Source: Bacillota bacterium (lineage in GTDB: Bacteria > Bacillota > DTU030 > DUMP01). Taken from it: a DNA stretch of 64,000 bases. The notes below the pieces were generated by a model. The model was not told the origin of the DNA. It saw only the letters and a program-made list of their open reading frames with translations, and did not search any database. The DNA is taken from positions 1 through 64,000 of the forward strand of contig JASKKP010000003.1 of assembly GCA_030154105.1 (NCBI GenBank), given 5' to 3'. Position 1 is the first letter of the stretch; every line of letters starts with the position of its first letter. A program made the translations under genes and the position numbers. Shown here one piece after another: positions 1-9,296 of the stretch.

Positions 1-253
1 GAGCAGCGGGGTTATCCCCAGGGGTCCACAGGCGCTTGGACAACGCTTCGGCTGCGCCTCGCGTTGCCCACATCTCCACAGCCCCGGCGACGATGGTCAC
101 CCCTTTGTTTACGCTTTGGGGAAAGCCAACGGTTTCATGTACCCTGCTGCAGCCATCCGTCCGCCGCTTCAAATGGCGTAGCAGGGTCAGCAGGCAAGAA
201 CGAATTGGTTTCTTGTCAGGGATGGGGAAGTTAGCGGTTGTAGAAGCTTCGTT

Positions 254-292
254 TTTTAAAATAGTAGCACGGGTAGTGCTACTATTTTAAAA
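254..292. terminator. Perfect 17-bp inverted repeat, probable bidirectional terminator
   Basis: ttttaaaatagtagcac-gggta-gtgctactattttaaaa; perfect stem with A/T tails on both sides. Confidence 0.7.
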
Positions 293-295
293 CCC

Positions 296-330
296 TTGAC
301 TTGGAGTTAACTCCAAGTATCAAGTATAAT
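296..330 (+). promoter_or_regulatory. MerR-type promoter/operator: perfect 18-bp palindrome CTTGGAGTTAACTCCAAG (300-317) just upstream of -10 TATAAT (325-330)
   Basis: Palindrome lies between TTGACT/TTGGAG -35-like boxes and TATAAT, directly upstream of a MerR-family gene. Confidence 0.75.
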
Positions 331-354
331 ATTGGACATCGGAGGTGAAACCAC

Positions 355-747
355 ATGACGATTGCGGAAGTAAGCAAAAAAATTGGCCTTTCACCGGATA
401 CACTCCGCTACTATGAGCGTATTGGACTGATCCCCAGGGTAAATCGCAACGGAAGCGGTATCCGGAATTATACGGAGGAAGACTGTAAGTGGATTGAATT
501 CATTAAATGTATGCGCAGCGCAGGTGTCCAAGTTGAAGCGCTAGTCGAGTATGTTACGCTGCTCCAGCAAGGCGACGAAACTATAGAGGCCAGAAAACAA
601 ATCCTTATCGAGCAACGGGAGAAACTTCTTTCCCGCATTGAAGAGATGGAGAGAGCGCTGGAAAGGTTAAGTTTTAAAATTAAAGAATATGAAACTAAGC
701 TTATTCCTGCAGAAAACAAGTTAAAAAGATTGGCACACAACCTCTAG
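355..747 (+). CDS. MerR family transcriptional regulator
   Basis: N-terminal MerR HTH (MTIAEVSKKIGLSPDTLRYYERIGLIPRV..) followed by a coiled coil; SD ggaggtg upstream. Confidence 0.9.
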   Translation: MTIAEVSKKIGLSPDTLRYYERIGLIPRVNRNGSGIRNYTEEDCKWIEFIKCMRSAGVQVEALVEYVTLLQQGDETIEARKQILIEQREKLLSRIEEMERALERLSFKIKEYETKLIPAENKLKRLAHNL

Positions 748-1463
748 TCTATGAAAAGACGAGCTGTTGTGTGATGAGTTCAAGCAGGCCCAAAGGTAGC
801 GCCAAGGTTTGGGCCAACGTTGGTCCAAATTTTGGCCTTCGGGAACAGAAAAGTAGGCCCATAGCCCCAAAGGTATATAAATACCTTGGGCCTTTGGACC
901 TACTTTGTGCCTACTCTACTTGGGGTTTGGACTTTAGGCGGTTTTGGTTATAGCGCTATTATTCGCCTGCTTTCCAACCCAGCGGTGAACTTTGGGTTTT
1001 TGTCCCTTACCGCCTTCCTCGGTTATCGGCAATATTCCTTTCCTGAAGCTCGCGGATATATCGCCGGACGGTTTCATCGCTAACACCCATTTCTTGGACA
1101 ATTTCTTTGAAAGCTATGCCGCCCTCACCCGCAGACCGGCCGGAACCCTGGAAGGCATCCCAACCGTTATCAACACCCTGACGGTTTCCAAAGTGCGGTC
1201 CTCTACCTTAGTGTGGAGCCTCTGCAACGGGTCGAGAATAATAAAATCCGGCTGGCATTCCTCGCAGAGGGGTTTGTCCTCGCTCCAGAAACTTAGAAAA
1301 ACGAGTTTTGCAGGGAAGGGGTGAGGAGCACGGTAAAAGGGAGGGTATCCGTGCGATCGGCCCATACCCTGGTGAGCACGGTACAGGAAGACCGTCGGAT
1401 TCCTTTAACATCAATTGGTGAGGTAATATAACCCTCGTATGTAAGGATAGTTTACAGAAAGTA

Positions 1464-1492
1464 TTGAAAACTCCTCTCTCGCGGGGTAGAAT
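1464..1492 (+). promoter_or_regulatory. Sigma-A-like promoter TTGAAA-17 bp-TAGAAT
   Basis: -35 at 1464-1469, -10 at 1487-1492, 17-bp spacer. Confidence 0.5.
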
Positions 1493-1523
1493 AAGGCCAT
1501 AAAAAAGAGGGGAGGCTGATCGC

Positions 1524-1583
1524 ATGAGTTACCTGTGGCGTTGGCTTATGGCTTATTGGCGTTGCTTTGGAGTTCGCCTGTAG
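1524..1583 (+). CDS. Putative 19-aa Trp-rich micropeptide (MSYLWRWLMAYWRCFGVRL)
   Basis: ATG preceded by gaggggagg SD and by the promoter at 1464-1492; manual translation, below the ORF-track length cutoff. Confidence 0.4.
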   Translation: MSYLWRWLMAYWRCFGVRL

Positions 1584-1712
1584 GTAGACGTGGCGTGGCA
1601 AAGAAGGCAGGTGGCGCCATGGGACGAAAGCAGAGGAGCCAAACTTTGGGCAGCCGCCATGCGGTTGCCCAAAGTATTTAAGAAAACGCAATTGCGACTA
1701 TTTCCTAAGGCA

Positions 1713-1742
1713 TTGACTTTCCTGCAGGTATTGTATACAATA
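1713..1742 (+). promoter_or_regulatory. Promoter TTGACT-17-TACAAT with overlapping 14-bp palindrome TATTGTATACAATA (GntR-type operator)
   Basis: -35 at 1713-1718, -10 at 1736-1741; palindrome 1729-1742 resembles GntR-type TTGTATACAA sites. Confidence 0.6.
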
Positions 1743-1802
1743 ATACACGGATACAAGAATTCAACGAGGGGAGAAACTAAGGGGAGGTGTCCGGAGGTGG
1801 GC

Positions 1803-1970
1803 GTGAGTAAGGCGGTTGAGATATCGGGACTTTTGCGGGCGCATCTTACGGTGCCGAAGCATGAGTTGCAAGGAGAAGCTAAGGTCCAAGCGCCAACGGA
1901 CACGGCGATATCCCTGGTGAAGAACCTGTTTCTGAGTGATTATCTTCTTACGCGTCCCTTAGAGGACTAA
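1803..1970 (+). CDS. Putative small protein (~55 aa) of unknown function
   Basis: GTG start after ggaggtgggc; in frame with the ORF-track entry 1590-1970; flanked by a promoter and a terminator. Confidence 0.4.
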   Translation: MSKAVEISGLLRAHLTVPKHELQGEAKVQAPTDTAISLVKNLFLSDYLLTRPLED

Positions 1971-2018
1971 GGGTATACGCACACTGTTGTCAGCAAGGTA
2001 GGCTTCCTTACAAGGCTA

Positions 2019-2050
2019 GGCACCTGCTCTAAAAGCGGGTGCCCTTTTTT
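2019..2050 (+). terminator. Rho-independent terminator
   Basis: ggcacctgct-ctaaa-agcgggtgcc followed by cttttttg. Confidence 0.8.
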
Positions 2051-2187
2051 GCCTTGCGCTAGCTATCAAGACGGCATACAATAGTAGCAAGTATACTTAC
2101 ATGTAATCTTGCGGGCAGTTAGGAAATACGGCTGGGCGGACGGATGGCGCGCTGCGACACTGGGAAGAACGGTATAGAGAGGAGAGA

Positions 2188-2901
2188 ATGGCGGTGCCGC
2201 GACGTGGCGAGATTCCGGCTACAGGAAGAGAAATGCTGCGCAACAGCATTTTTTGTCAACTAAGGGACGATATCCTGAAGGGGCGCCTGGCGCCGGGGGA
2301 GAGCTTGGTGGAGCTGCGCCTGGCGGCGCAGTACGGAGTCAGCCGTACGCCTATCCGTGAGGCTTTGCGCCAACTGGAGCTCGAGGGGCTGGTACGCTAC
2401 CTGCCAAATCGTGGGGTGGTGGTTGAGGGCATTACCACCGAGGACGTGGAGGACATCTTTATTATCCGTGAGCACCTGGAGGGCTTGGTGGCGAACTGGG
2501 CGGCGCAGCGCGTTACCGAAGAGGAACTTAAAAAGCTCAATGAAGTTGTGGAGCTACAGGAGTTCTACGTAGCTAAGGAAGATATAGAGCAGATCACGGT
2601 ACTCGACACCGAATTTCACCGCCTCCTGCTGGAGGCTTCGAAAAGCAAAGCCCTGCGTTATGCTCTCGGCAGCATGTTGGACTACGTGGAGCAGGCGCGC
2701 CTGCGTTCGCTGAGCGTACCCGGGCGCATTCACTTCTCGGTAAAGGAGCACCGGAGCATCCTTGAGGCGATTGCTCACCACGATAGCGAGCTGGCTGCCC
2801 GCCGTATGGCCGAGCACATGGCCAACGCGCGCGCAAATTTGCTTCGCTATGTAAAAGAAGCAGGCGGTGCGACTCAAGATGAGTCTCGAGAAGGTTCCTG
2901 A
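2188..2901 (+). CDS. GntR family transcriptional regulator (FCD type)
   Basis: wHTH (LAAQYGVSRTPIREALRQLELEGLV) plus FCD-like C-terminal domain. Confidence 0.93.
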   Translation: MAVPRRGEIPATGREMLRNSIFCQLRDDILKGRLAPGESLVELRLAAQYGVSRTPIREALRQLELEGLVRYLPNRGVVVEGITTEDVEDIFIIREHLEGLVANWAAQRVTEEELKKLNEVVELQEFYVAKEDIEQITVLDTEFHRLLLEASKSKALRYALGSMLDYVEQARLRSLSVPGRIHFSVKEHRSILEAIAHHDSELAARRMAEHMANARANLLRYVKEAGGATQDESREGS

Positions 2902-3003
2902 GCCGGAAGGTTCGGCTCCAGAGGCAGCTGGACCTTTTTGCTTGCCATTTTACCGAACCGGGAATTCTAGGGGAAGGATATCCGAACACGATGTCAAATT
3001 TAT

Positions 3004-6000
3004 GTGACAAGTAACTGCTCTCGCGTAGGAGGGGTTTATCTGGATATCCAGGAACTACGCCAGCGTGAGGACCTGTTTCAACGCACACTAGAGGCTGCTT
3101 TAGAGCAGATCAAAGGTGTCGGCCCCGTAGACGTGGTTGTAGGCGTTCCTTTTTACAATGAACAAGATACCTTGCCCAAGGTGCTCTCAACTGCAGTGCA
3201 AGGCCTTAAGCCATTTCTGAATATCAAGCCACTTTTTATCTGCGCCGGCGATCCGGCCGGCAATAAAGCGCTGACCGCGGTCCAGAGCCTTGAGCTCGAC
3301 GTTCCTCACCACGAGTTCTTACTACCGCCAGGTGCCAACGGCCGTGGGTTTAGTATTCGGGCCATTTTGGAAGTAGCTCGAAAGTTCGGAGCAGATGTGA
3401 TTCTCCTCGAGGCCGACCTCAAGGAACGGGGTGAGTGGGGGTTTAAGCCGACATGGCTCGAACGCCTGCTTTTCCCGCTTCTTCAGGACTACGATCTAGT
3501 AGTTTCCAGCTTCCGGCGCCACTACTTCGAGGACCCTACCGGCAGCTTGTTTGTAGCGCCTTTACTTGAGGCTTTCTTCGGCCTGCGCGTTACCGACCCC
3601 TTAAGCGGTATCTACGGCATTTCTCGCAGCCTGGTGGAGGATTATTGTACGAACTTGGACTGGTGGTACGGCGGCATCGGCGAATTCGGCGTGGACCCTT
3701 GGCTGCTCGCTCAAGCCGTGGTCTGGGACAAGAAAATCTGTGAAGTTAGCCTGGGGGCCAAACTCAGCCCGCCATCAGCGAGTAAACGGACGCACGTCTT
3801 CAAACAAGTCGCGCGGGCCCTTTTCGACTGTATCAAGAGCCATGAGGAATACTGGCTGAAATCCCAACTCATCCTGAAACAGCCCGACATCTACGGGCTG
3901 GAGCTCCGGGACCGCCCCTTGGAGGTGCACTGCCATCTTTCAGACCTAATTGCCAGCTTCACCACCGGGTTTAACCATTTTAGCACTCTTTTTGCCCGCG
4001 TGTTGCCGGAAAAAGAATATAAAGGCCTTGAACGATTGGCCGGCCGGCGCGAGGCGGAGTTTCGCTTTAGCGAGGAACTCTGGACCCATGCGGTGTACCA
4101 TCTCCTTCAGGCTTACGCCTTCGACTCAACCCTGCAGGCGGACGACATCATAGAAGCACTTCGGGTGCTTTACGACGGGCGCTTGGCCGGGTTTGTCGCC
4201 ACCATCCAGAGCTTCCGCGCCTTGGTCGGCGAGGTAAAGAACCTGGACCTGGAGGACCTGACTTTCGAACAGGTTGCCCGCCTCAAAGAGAACCAGGTGA
4301 AGGAGTTTTGCCGCTTTAAGGACGGTTTTGTGAAAACCTGGGTGGAGAAGGCGGCCGAGGTGCGCCCGGTTATAACCCCTCTCGACTACCTGGAGTTTAT
4401 CCCCGGTGTACCTCTCACACTTCCCAAGGAGCTGAAGGGCTTAGGCGGAATTCCGGTGCGGACGAATACCGTTTTTCGCCGGCTGCAGGAGCGCTACGGG
4501 GAAGCCTTTCACCGTTTTGTGCATGAGGACTTGAAGCTGGCGCAAGGATTGCCTTCGGCAGAAATCGGAGCCGGCCTGGAGCGCTTTATGCTGGACCTGG
4601 AACGGGCTGCAGATCGCCTATTTCCGGGAGATCTTTCCACTCCGGAAGGAACGCGAGCCGTTGTGGAAAAAGTCTTTGACCTGGTGCCGCACCAAAGCAT
4701 TCTGGCAGTGAAGAGCGAAATCCTGCGCCGGCTCCTTACGGAGTTTCCTCCTCCGAACCTCTTGATTCGGCTCGGGTACCACAGCACCTCAGAGCTCCTG
4801 GATAACCTGGACGTGCGCGATGCCCTGACGCTGGCCGGAATTTGCGAGGAACGTGAGTACACCGACCGGGTGCTGTGGTGGCTGGAGGACAACCTACGTC
4901 CCGACGGCCTGGAGGAGGTGGAGATAAAGCCCCTTATTTTTACCTCGGAAACCTTTCCCGGTGTGGGAGAGCTGCGCGACATATCCCATCTAAATCGGCT
5001 GGCAGCACGCATTACGGTGGGGAGCCTCCCTAAAGGGATGGGCGGAGCCTTTCCGAAGATCCGCTACTTCACCCGCATTGTCAAGAGCCTGGTGGAGGCC
5101 GAGCATTATTCCTTTATCTGGCAAATCTATGCCCGCGAGCGCAAGGAATTTGGGACCAAGCTGGTTAACTCCATCATTAAGCACCGGGGTCGCGAAATTT
5201 TTTCGGCCGCCAACATCTTTGAGAACTGGCACCAGCGCGACCTTACTGCCCGTACTCACCTTCTGGCGAAAGAGCTCGCCAAGGCCGGCTGGCAAGAAGA
5301 AGCCCGCCTGCTGGAGCTTATGGTCAAGGGCTATGGCCTGAGTCTCACCCTGGACGACGGCACCTTTATCCCTTGTTCTGCCTGGACCTGGGCAAGTTAC
5401 AGTTTCCGCGGAGGCAAAGGGGTGCCGACGCCGCTTTCGCTGCACGTAGAACGCGACTGGTTCCACCATGACCTCCTGGAAGAGATGTACAAGGAGATGG
5501 GCTTTCGCCCCCAGGATATCATGACGGAGGTTATCGAGCGCATTGGCGAAGGACGCGGGGCCAGCAACCTTCTTGACGCGCTCCTGGGGACGCGCCAGGT
5601 AGAAGAGGCAGTCCTGGTGCAGGACGTTGGAGCCTTTCCGCCGGCAGGGCAGCTCCGACGGGAGGAGAATAACCCGCTTCTTCGCCCCATCGCTGAGCAT
5701 CCGTGGGAGAGCCGTTACGTGCTCAACGCTGCGGCGGTTCGCCTGAACGGCAAGGTATATCTCCTATACCGGGCCTTCGGCGAGGATGAGATTTCCCGCA
5801 TCGGTCTGGCCGTCTTTGAGCGCAATAAGCTTATCGAGCGGTTGCCGGAACCCATTTTTGCGCCGGCCATACCTGAGGAAAAACGCGGGTGTGAGGACCC
5901 GCGCGTGGTGGTGATCGACGGCCGCCTGTACATGGTGTATACGGCCTACGACGGCGTGGTGGCGCAGGTGGCCGGAGCTAGCATCAGCGTGGAAGACTTC

Positions 6001-6681
6001 TTGGCCCACCGCTTCGACCGTTGGGAAAGGATGGGTATGGCCTTCCCGGGGTTGTGGGACAAGGACGCCATACTCTTTCCGGAAAAGATCGACGGAAAAT
6101 GGGTGATGTACCACCGGGTGGAGCCCAGCATCTGGGTATCCTACTCGGATACTTTGAGCTTCCCCTGGCCCAAACAAAGCCACAAGATCATCATTGGCCC
6201 CCGCTCAGGCCTTATGTGGGACTCTCTCAAAATCGGTTCCGGTTCCCAGCCCATCAAAACGAAATACGGCTGGCTCCTCATTTACCACGGGGTGAGCAAC
6301 ACCATGGTCTATCGCCTGGGCGTGATTCTCGTGGATCTTCAGGACCCCAGCCGGTTGCTCTACCGCTCTCCCAACCCCATCCTATCGCCGGAGACGGAGC
6401 TCGAAGTCGGTGAACGGGAGCGCTCTTGGGTGCCGAATGTGGTGTTTACCTGCGGTGCGGTACCTGGAACGGACAAGGAGATCCTCGAGGATGAGGACGA
6501 GGTGCTGGTGTATTACGGCGCTTCGGATACCTACATTTGCCTGGCCAGTGCCCGGGTAGCAGACCTGATTCCGGCGGCGATTCGGCATCGGGTAGCCGCA
6601 CGGGTGAGGGCGGCCAGCGGCCGCATGGAGGGGGCGTCCGCGGGGCATCCTGAAACTGGAGGTGGTGAAGCGGGTGCCTAA
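3004..6681 (+). CDS. Fusion protein: GT-A glycosyltransferase-like N-terminus (MpgS/GpgS-like) plus alpha-helical middle plus GH130-like glycoside phosphorylase C-terminus
   Basis: N-term GVPFYNEQDTLPKVL..LLEADLKERG..DPLSGIYG; C-term NPLLRPI..GCEDPRVV..WDKDAILFPEK..YHGV..YYGASDTYICLA typical of GH130; start codon uncertain. Confidence 0.8.
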   Translation: MTSNCSRVGGVYLDIQELRQREDLFQRTLEAALEQIKGVGPVDVVVGVPFYNEQDTLPKVLSTAVQGLKPFLNIKPLFICAGDPAGNKALTAVQSLELDVPHHEFLLPPGANGRGFSIRAILEVARKFGADVILLEADLKERGEWGFKPTWLERLLFPLLQDYDLVVSSFRRHYFEDPTGSLFVAPLLEAFFGLRVTDPLSGIYGISRSLVEDYCTNLDWWYGGIGEFGVDPWLLAQAVVWDKKICEVSLGAKLSPPSASKRTHVFKQVARALFDCIKSHEEYWLKSQLILKQPDIYGLELRDRPLEVHCHLSDLIASFTTGFNHFSTLFARVLPEKEYKGLERLAGRREAEFRFSEELWTHAVYHLLQAYAFDSTLQADDIIEALRVLYDGRLAGFVATIQSFRALVGEVKNLDLEDLTFEQVARLKENQVKEFCRFKDGFVKTWVEKAAEVRPVITPLDYLEFIPGVPLTLPKELKGLGGIPVRTNTVFRRLQERYGEAFHRFVHEDLKLAQGLPSAEIGAGLERFMLDLERAADRLFPGDLSTPEGTRAVVEKVFDLVPHQSILAVKSEILRRLLTEFPPPNLLIRLGYHSTSELLDNLDVRDALTLAGICEEREYTDRVLWWLEDNLRPDGLEEVEIKPLIFTSETFPGVGELRDISHLNRLAARITVGSLPKGMGGAFPKIRYFTRIVKSLVEAEHYSFIWQIYARERKEFGTKLVNSIIKHRGREIFSAANIFENWHQRDLTARTHLLAKELAKAGWQEEARLLELMVKGYGLSLTLDDGTFIPCSAWTWASYSFRGGKGVPTPLSLHVERDWFHHDLLEEMYKEMGFRPQDIMTEVIERIGEGRGASNLLDALLGTRQVEEAVLVQDVGAFPPAGQLRREENNPLLRPIAEHPWESRYVLNAAAVRLNGKVYLLYRAFGEDEISRIGLAVFERNKLIERLPEPIFAPAIPEEKRGCEDPRVVVIDGRLYMVYTAYDGVVAQVAGASISVEDFLAHRFDRWERMGMAFPGLWDKDAILFPEKIDGKWVMYHRVEPSIWVSYSDTLSFPWPKQSHKIIIGPRSGLMWDSLKIGSGSQPIKTKYGWLLIYHGVSNTMVYRLGVILVDLQDPSRLLYRSPNPILSPETELEVGERERSWVPNVVFTCGAVPGTDKEILEDEDEVLVYYGASDTYICLASARVADLIPAAIRHRVAARVRAASGRMEGASAGHPETGGGEAGA

Positions 6682-6874
6682 GAAGAACCTCACCTGGAAC
6701 GAACGGGATCGCGGGCTGGAGGAGCTCGTAGCCGCGCAGAACGATCCGCCGCATCGCCCGGCGCCGCGCGAGTCGCGCGGGCAGGACGCAGGTATCACAG
6801 AGCGGAAGGCCCGTGAGCGAGGGCAAAAGATAAAGGGCCATCACTAGGGCGGTTTGGGAAAGGGGAAGAGGAGA

Positions 6875-7354
6875 ATGCCGAAAGCAGACTTGGTCTCTCG
6901 GTTCCTTGCCGCACTCATCGACAGTCTCGTCGCCGGCCTACTGTCCTTGGTACCGTTCGTGGGTTTTTTGGCCGGCGGTGTTTACACCCTAACTAAAGAC
7001 GGGATTATGTACGAGCTTACCAAGAACCCAGAGTATAAGGACCGAAGCCTGGGAAAGAAGCTCTTAAGGCTTAAAGTGATGCGCCTGGACGGCGGGCCGG
7101 TAGACATGGCGGTTTCAGCCAAGCGCAACTTGCCCTTAGCCATCGGGGGCATCATCGGCATTGTGCCGGTGCTGGGTTGGATCTTCGGCCCCATTCTGGG
7201 CCTAGTAATGGTATTGTTGGAACTGCTGTTGGTGCTCACCGATCCCGCCGGGCGCCGGCTGGGCGACAGGTGGGCCGGTACCCAGGTGGTGCCCGAGACG
7301 GCAGGAGTGCCGGAACGGGTGTATCCGTCGGTACGACCGCCAGAAGGGGAGTAG
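6875..7354 (+). CDS. RDD family membrane protein
   Basis: RFLAALIDSLVAGLLSLVPFVG..GRRLGDRWAGTQVV; ATG 6875 preferred over 6854 by SD. Confidence 0.8.
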   Translation: MPKADLVSRFLAALIDSLVAGLLSLVPFVGFLAGGVYTLTKDGIMYELTKNPEYKDRSLGKKLLRLKVMRLDGGPVDMAVSAKRNLPLAIGGIIGIVPVLGWIFGPILGLVMVLLELLLVLTDPAGRRLGDRWAGTQVVPETAGVPERVYPSVRPPEGE

Positions 7355-7433
7355 CCGGAAAAAGAGCCGGCGCCGTTCGAGAAACTCAAGCCTCCGGCTT
7401 CCTTTGAGGTTCGGCTCGTGGAGCGACAAAGAA

Positions 7434-7470
7434 AAGAGCCTGGGTGCAAGTTTCTGCGCCCAGGCTTCTC
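7434..7470. terminator. Bidirectional terminator between convergent genes
   Basis: gagcctgggtgca-agtttc-tgcgcccaggcttctc. Confidence 0.7.
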
Positions 7471-7480
7471 TCTTAGGCTT

Positions 7481-8056
7481 TCAGGGCCGGGCTTTGGCTG
7501 GTTGGGTAACTACGGCAACGGCGCCCAGCCAGGCGCTTACGCGCTTATAAAGAAGAAAAGTTGCGGTGGAGGAAAGCACGCCTTTGATGAGGTTGAAGGG
7601 AATAATGGCGCTTACGGCCATAGGAAGTATCTGTTCCACAGGCACGTTCCAGAGCGGGAGGAAGATGTAAATATCGGCGACGGTAATGGTGGCCGTCATG
7701 ACGATGGTGCCGACAAAAAGGGCGAGGATAGCGCCCTTAAGGGTGCGCACCCGTTGATAGACCAAAGCGGCGGCGACGACGAGGCTGGCCCCGGTGACGA
7801 AGTTGGCGCTAACGCCGATAATTCCGGCCTCTGAGCGGCCGGAGAGAAGAAAGAGGGCACACTTGATCGCCTCGGCCAGAATGCCGGCCAGCGGGCCGAA
7901 GGCGAAGCCGGCAATGAGGGCCGGTACGTCGCCAAAATCGAACTTAAGGAACGACGGCATGAAGGGGAGCGGGAACTCCAGGTACATCAGGAGGAAACCG
8001 AGGGCGCCGAGAAGGGCCACTTTGACCAGATACCGCGTATCGCGAAGACGGGCCAT
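7481..8056 (-). CDS. ribU: ECF transporter S component, riboflavin (RibU-like)
   Basis: Small polytopic S-component-like protein directly downstream of an FMN riboswitch. Confidence 0.85.
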   Translation of the reverse strand: MARLRDTRYLVKVALLGALGFLLMYLEFPLPFMPSFLKFDFGDVPALIAGFAFGPLAGILAEAIKCALFLLSGRSEAGIIGVSANFVTGASLVVAAALVYQRVRTLKGAILALFVGTIVMTATITVADIYIFLPLWNVPVEQILPMAVSAIIPFNLIKGVLSSTATFLLYKRVSAWLGAVAVVTQPAKARP

Positions 8057-8129
8057 GATGCAACCTCCTTCGAAAATACCATTTTCATCCCTTCGTGGTG
8101 CCGCTATTTAGCGGCATGGATGACTCCTT

Positions 8130-8163
8130 AAAAATTAATCCCCGGAAGAAAAGCCTTCCGGGG
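8130..8163 (-). terminator. Terminator hairpin of the FMN riboswitch expression platform
   Basis: minus strand CCCCGGAAG-GCTTTT-CTTCCGGGG followed by ATTAATTTTT. Confidence 0.8.
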
Positions 8164-8182
8164 AAAATGCCGAACGGAAACA

Positions 8183-8335
8183 CCACCTTCTCCCATCCGG
8201 ACTATACCGTCGGCTCTGGCTTCTCACCAGATCAGCCACCTTAGTGGCTCGCGGGCTAGTCTTCCGCCTTTCGGCGGAAGCATCACCGCCGGTCAGGAAT
8301 TGGGGGCCTGCCCCCTCACCTTGCCCCGAAGGCCT
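8183..8335 (-). ncRNA. FMN riboswitch (RFN element)
   Basis: minus strand GGGGCAAGGTGAG..CCTGACCGGCGGTGATG..AGCCCGCGAGCC..GATCTGGTGAGA..CCGACGGTATAGTCCGGATGGGAGAAGGTGG. Confidence 0.96.
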
Positions 8336-8482
8336 TCTTCCTATGTTTTTATCATAACGAACTATACCATAGGTGCGGGGAGAAAACAAAGAGGAACAGG
8401 ACGGAAGGAAAACCGTTCTGTCCCCTTTATGGCCGCTTAAGTTCTGCAGGCCCGCCCTGACGCTCTGAGGGCCGCTTTTTCG

Positions 8483-9112
8483 TCAGGCGAAGAGCTGCGG
8501 ATTTAAAGTAGGAAGCGGGGCACTGCGTACCAAATATGGCCGCAGCCTCCTGTTGACCTCTTCCCAATCGATGTTGGCAAAGAAGGCGTCCAGATAGCCG
8601 GAGCGGTTGGTACCGTAGTCGATGAAGTAGGCGTGCTCGTAGACATCGAGAACGAGGAGGGGCGCCGTACGCTGGATGCCGCCGAGGTTATGGGCGTCGA
8701 GTAGGAAGTTGTGCAAGGTGCCGAGCTCCAGGTCGAGGGCCAGAATGGCCCAGCCGCGGGCGGCAAGGCCTAGGGCGTGAAAATCCCTGATCCAGGCATC
8801 AACGGAACCAAAATCGCGCTGAAGGAAGAAACTTACTTCGCCGCTCGGCGGTCCATCTGTTCCGCCCAAGTTGCCGAAGTAAAGTTCATGAAGTTTAACG
8901 CCGTTTAGGGCGTAGGTTTCCTCGAGCTTTAACTCGCGATAAGGGCTGTACGTGGCGTTGGCGCTCTCACGGTCAGCGGTGGAGATGAGGTTCCAGATTT
9001 CATTGGTCTTATTTACATAACCGAGGTACAGCTTGTAGTGTTCCGCCAGCTGCCTGGCGGAGAGGCCGGGAAGGGAGGCATAAGGAAGAGGCTGCGGCGT
9101 AAGTTGCGGCAT
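8483..9112 (-). CDS. Superoxide dismutase, Fe/Mn family
   Basis: LGGIQRTAPLLVLDVYEHAYFIDYGTNRSGYLDAFFANIDW matches the Fe/Mn SOD C-terminal motif. Confidence 0.88.
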   Translation of the reverse strand: MPQLTPQPLPYASLPGLSARQLAEHYKLYLGYVNKTNEIWNLISTADRESANATYSPYRELKLEETYALNGVKLHELYFGNLGGTDGPPSGEVSFFLQRDFGSVDAWIRDFHALGLAARGWAILALDLELGTLHNFLLDAHNLGGIQRTAPLLVLDVYEHAYFIDYGTNRSGYLDAFFANIDWEEVNRRLRPYLVRSAPLPTLNPQLFA

Positions 9113-9296
9113 ACGGAATTCCTCCTCTGGGCCAATATCCTCTTAAAGTCTATGCCGCGCGTTTAGCGTTGGTTACCCGTTACTTTTCTGATTTACCTTT
9201 AGGAGGGAAGTAAGGGCACAGCCGCGAATATATTTGGTTAGATTTAGCACTTCAGACAATTGCAGCTATCCTGGGGTGCCGGGGGGATGAAGAAAG

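Noticed and set aside
1-250. Sequence at the left edge with oriC/IS-like feel (ctgtggataacc-type words)
   Set aside because: No complete ORF, no terminal repeats and no DnaA-box cluster visible; truncated by the window edge.
771-900. Run of gggccaa/ttggccc words and a small hairpin (cccaaaggtat-ataa-ataccttggg)
   Set aside because: Could be a regulatory RNA, but there is no promoter, no consistent repeat unit and no known fold recognised.
1000-1370. Possible remnant of an HTH protein on the minus strand (..GGIAFKEIVQEMGVSDETVRRYIRELQERN..) with a nearby CEEC zinc-ribbon-like fragment in another frame
   Set aside because: Suggestive of a decayed regulator or transposase, but the frames do not join into a recognisable family by eye; too weak to call a pseudogene.
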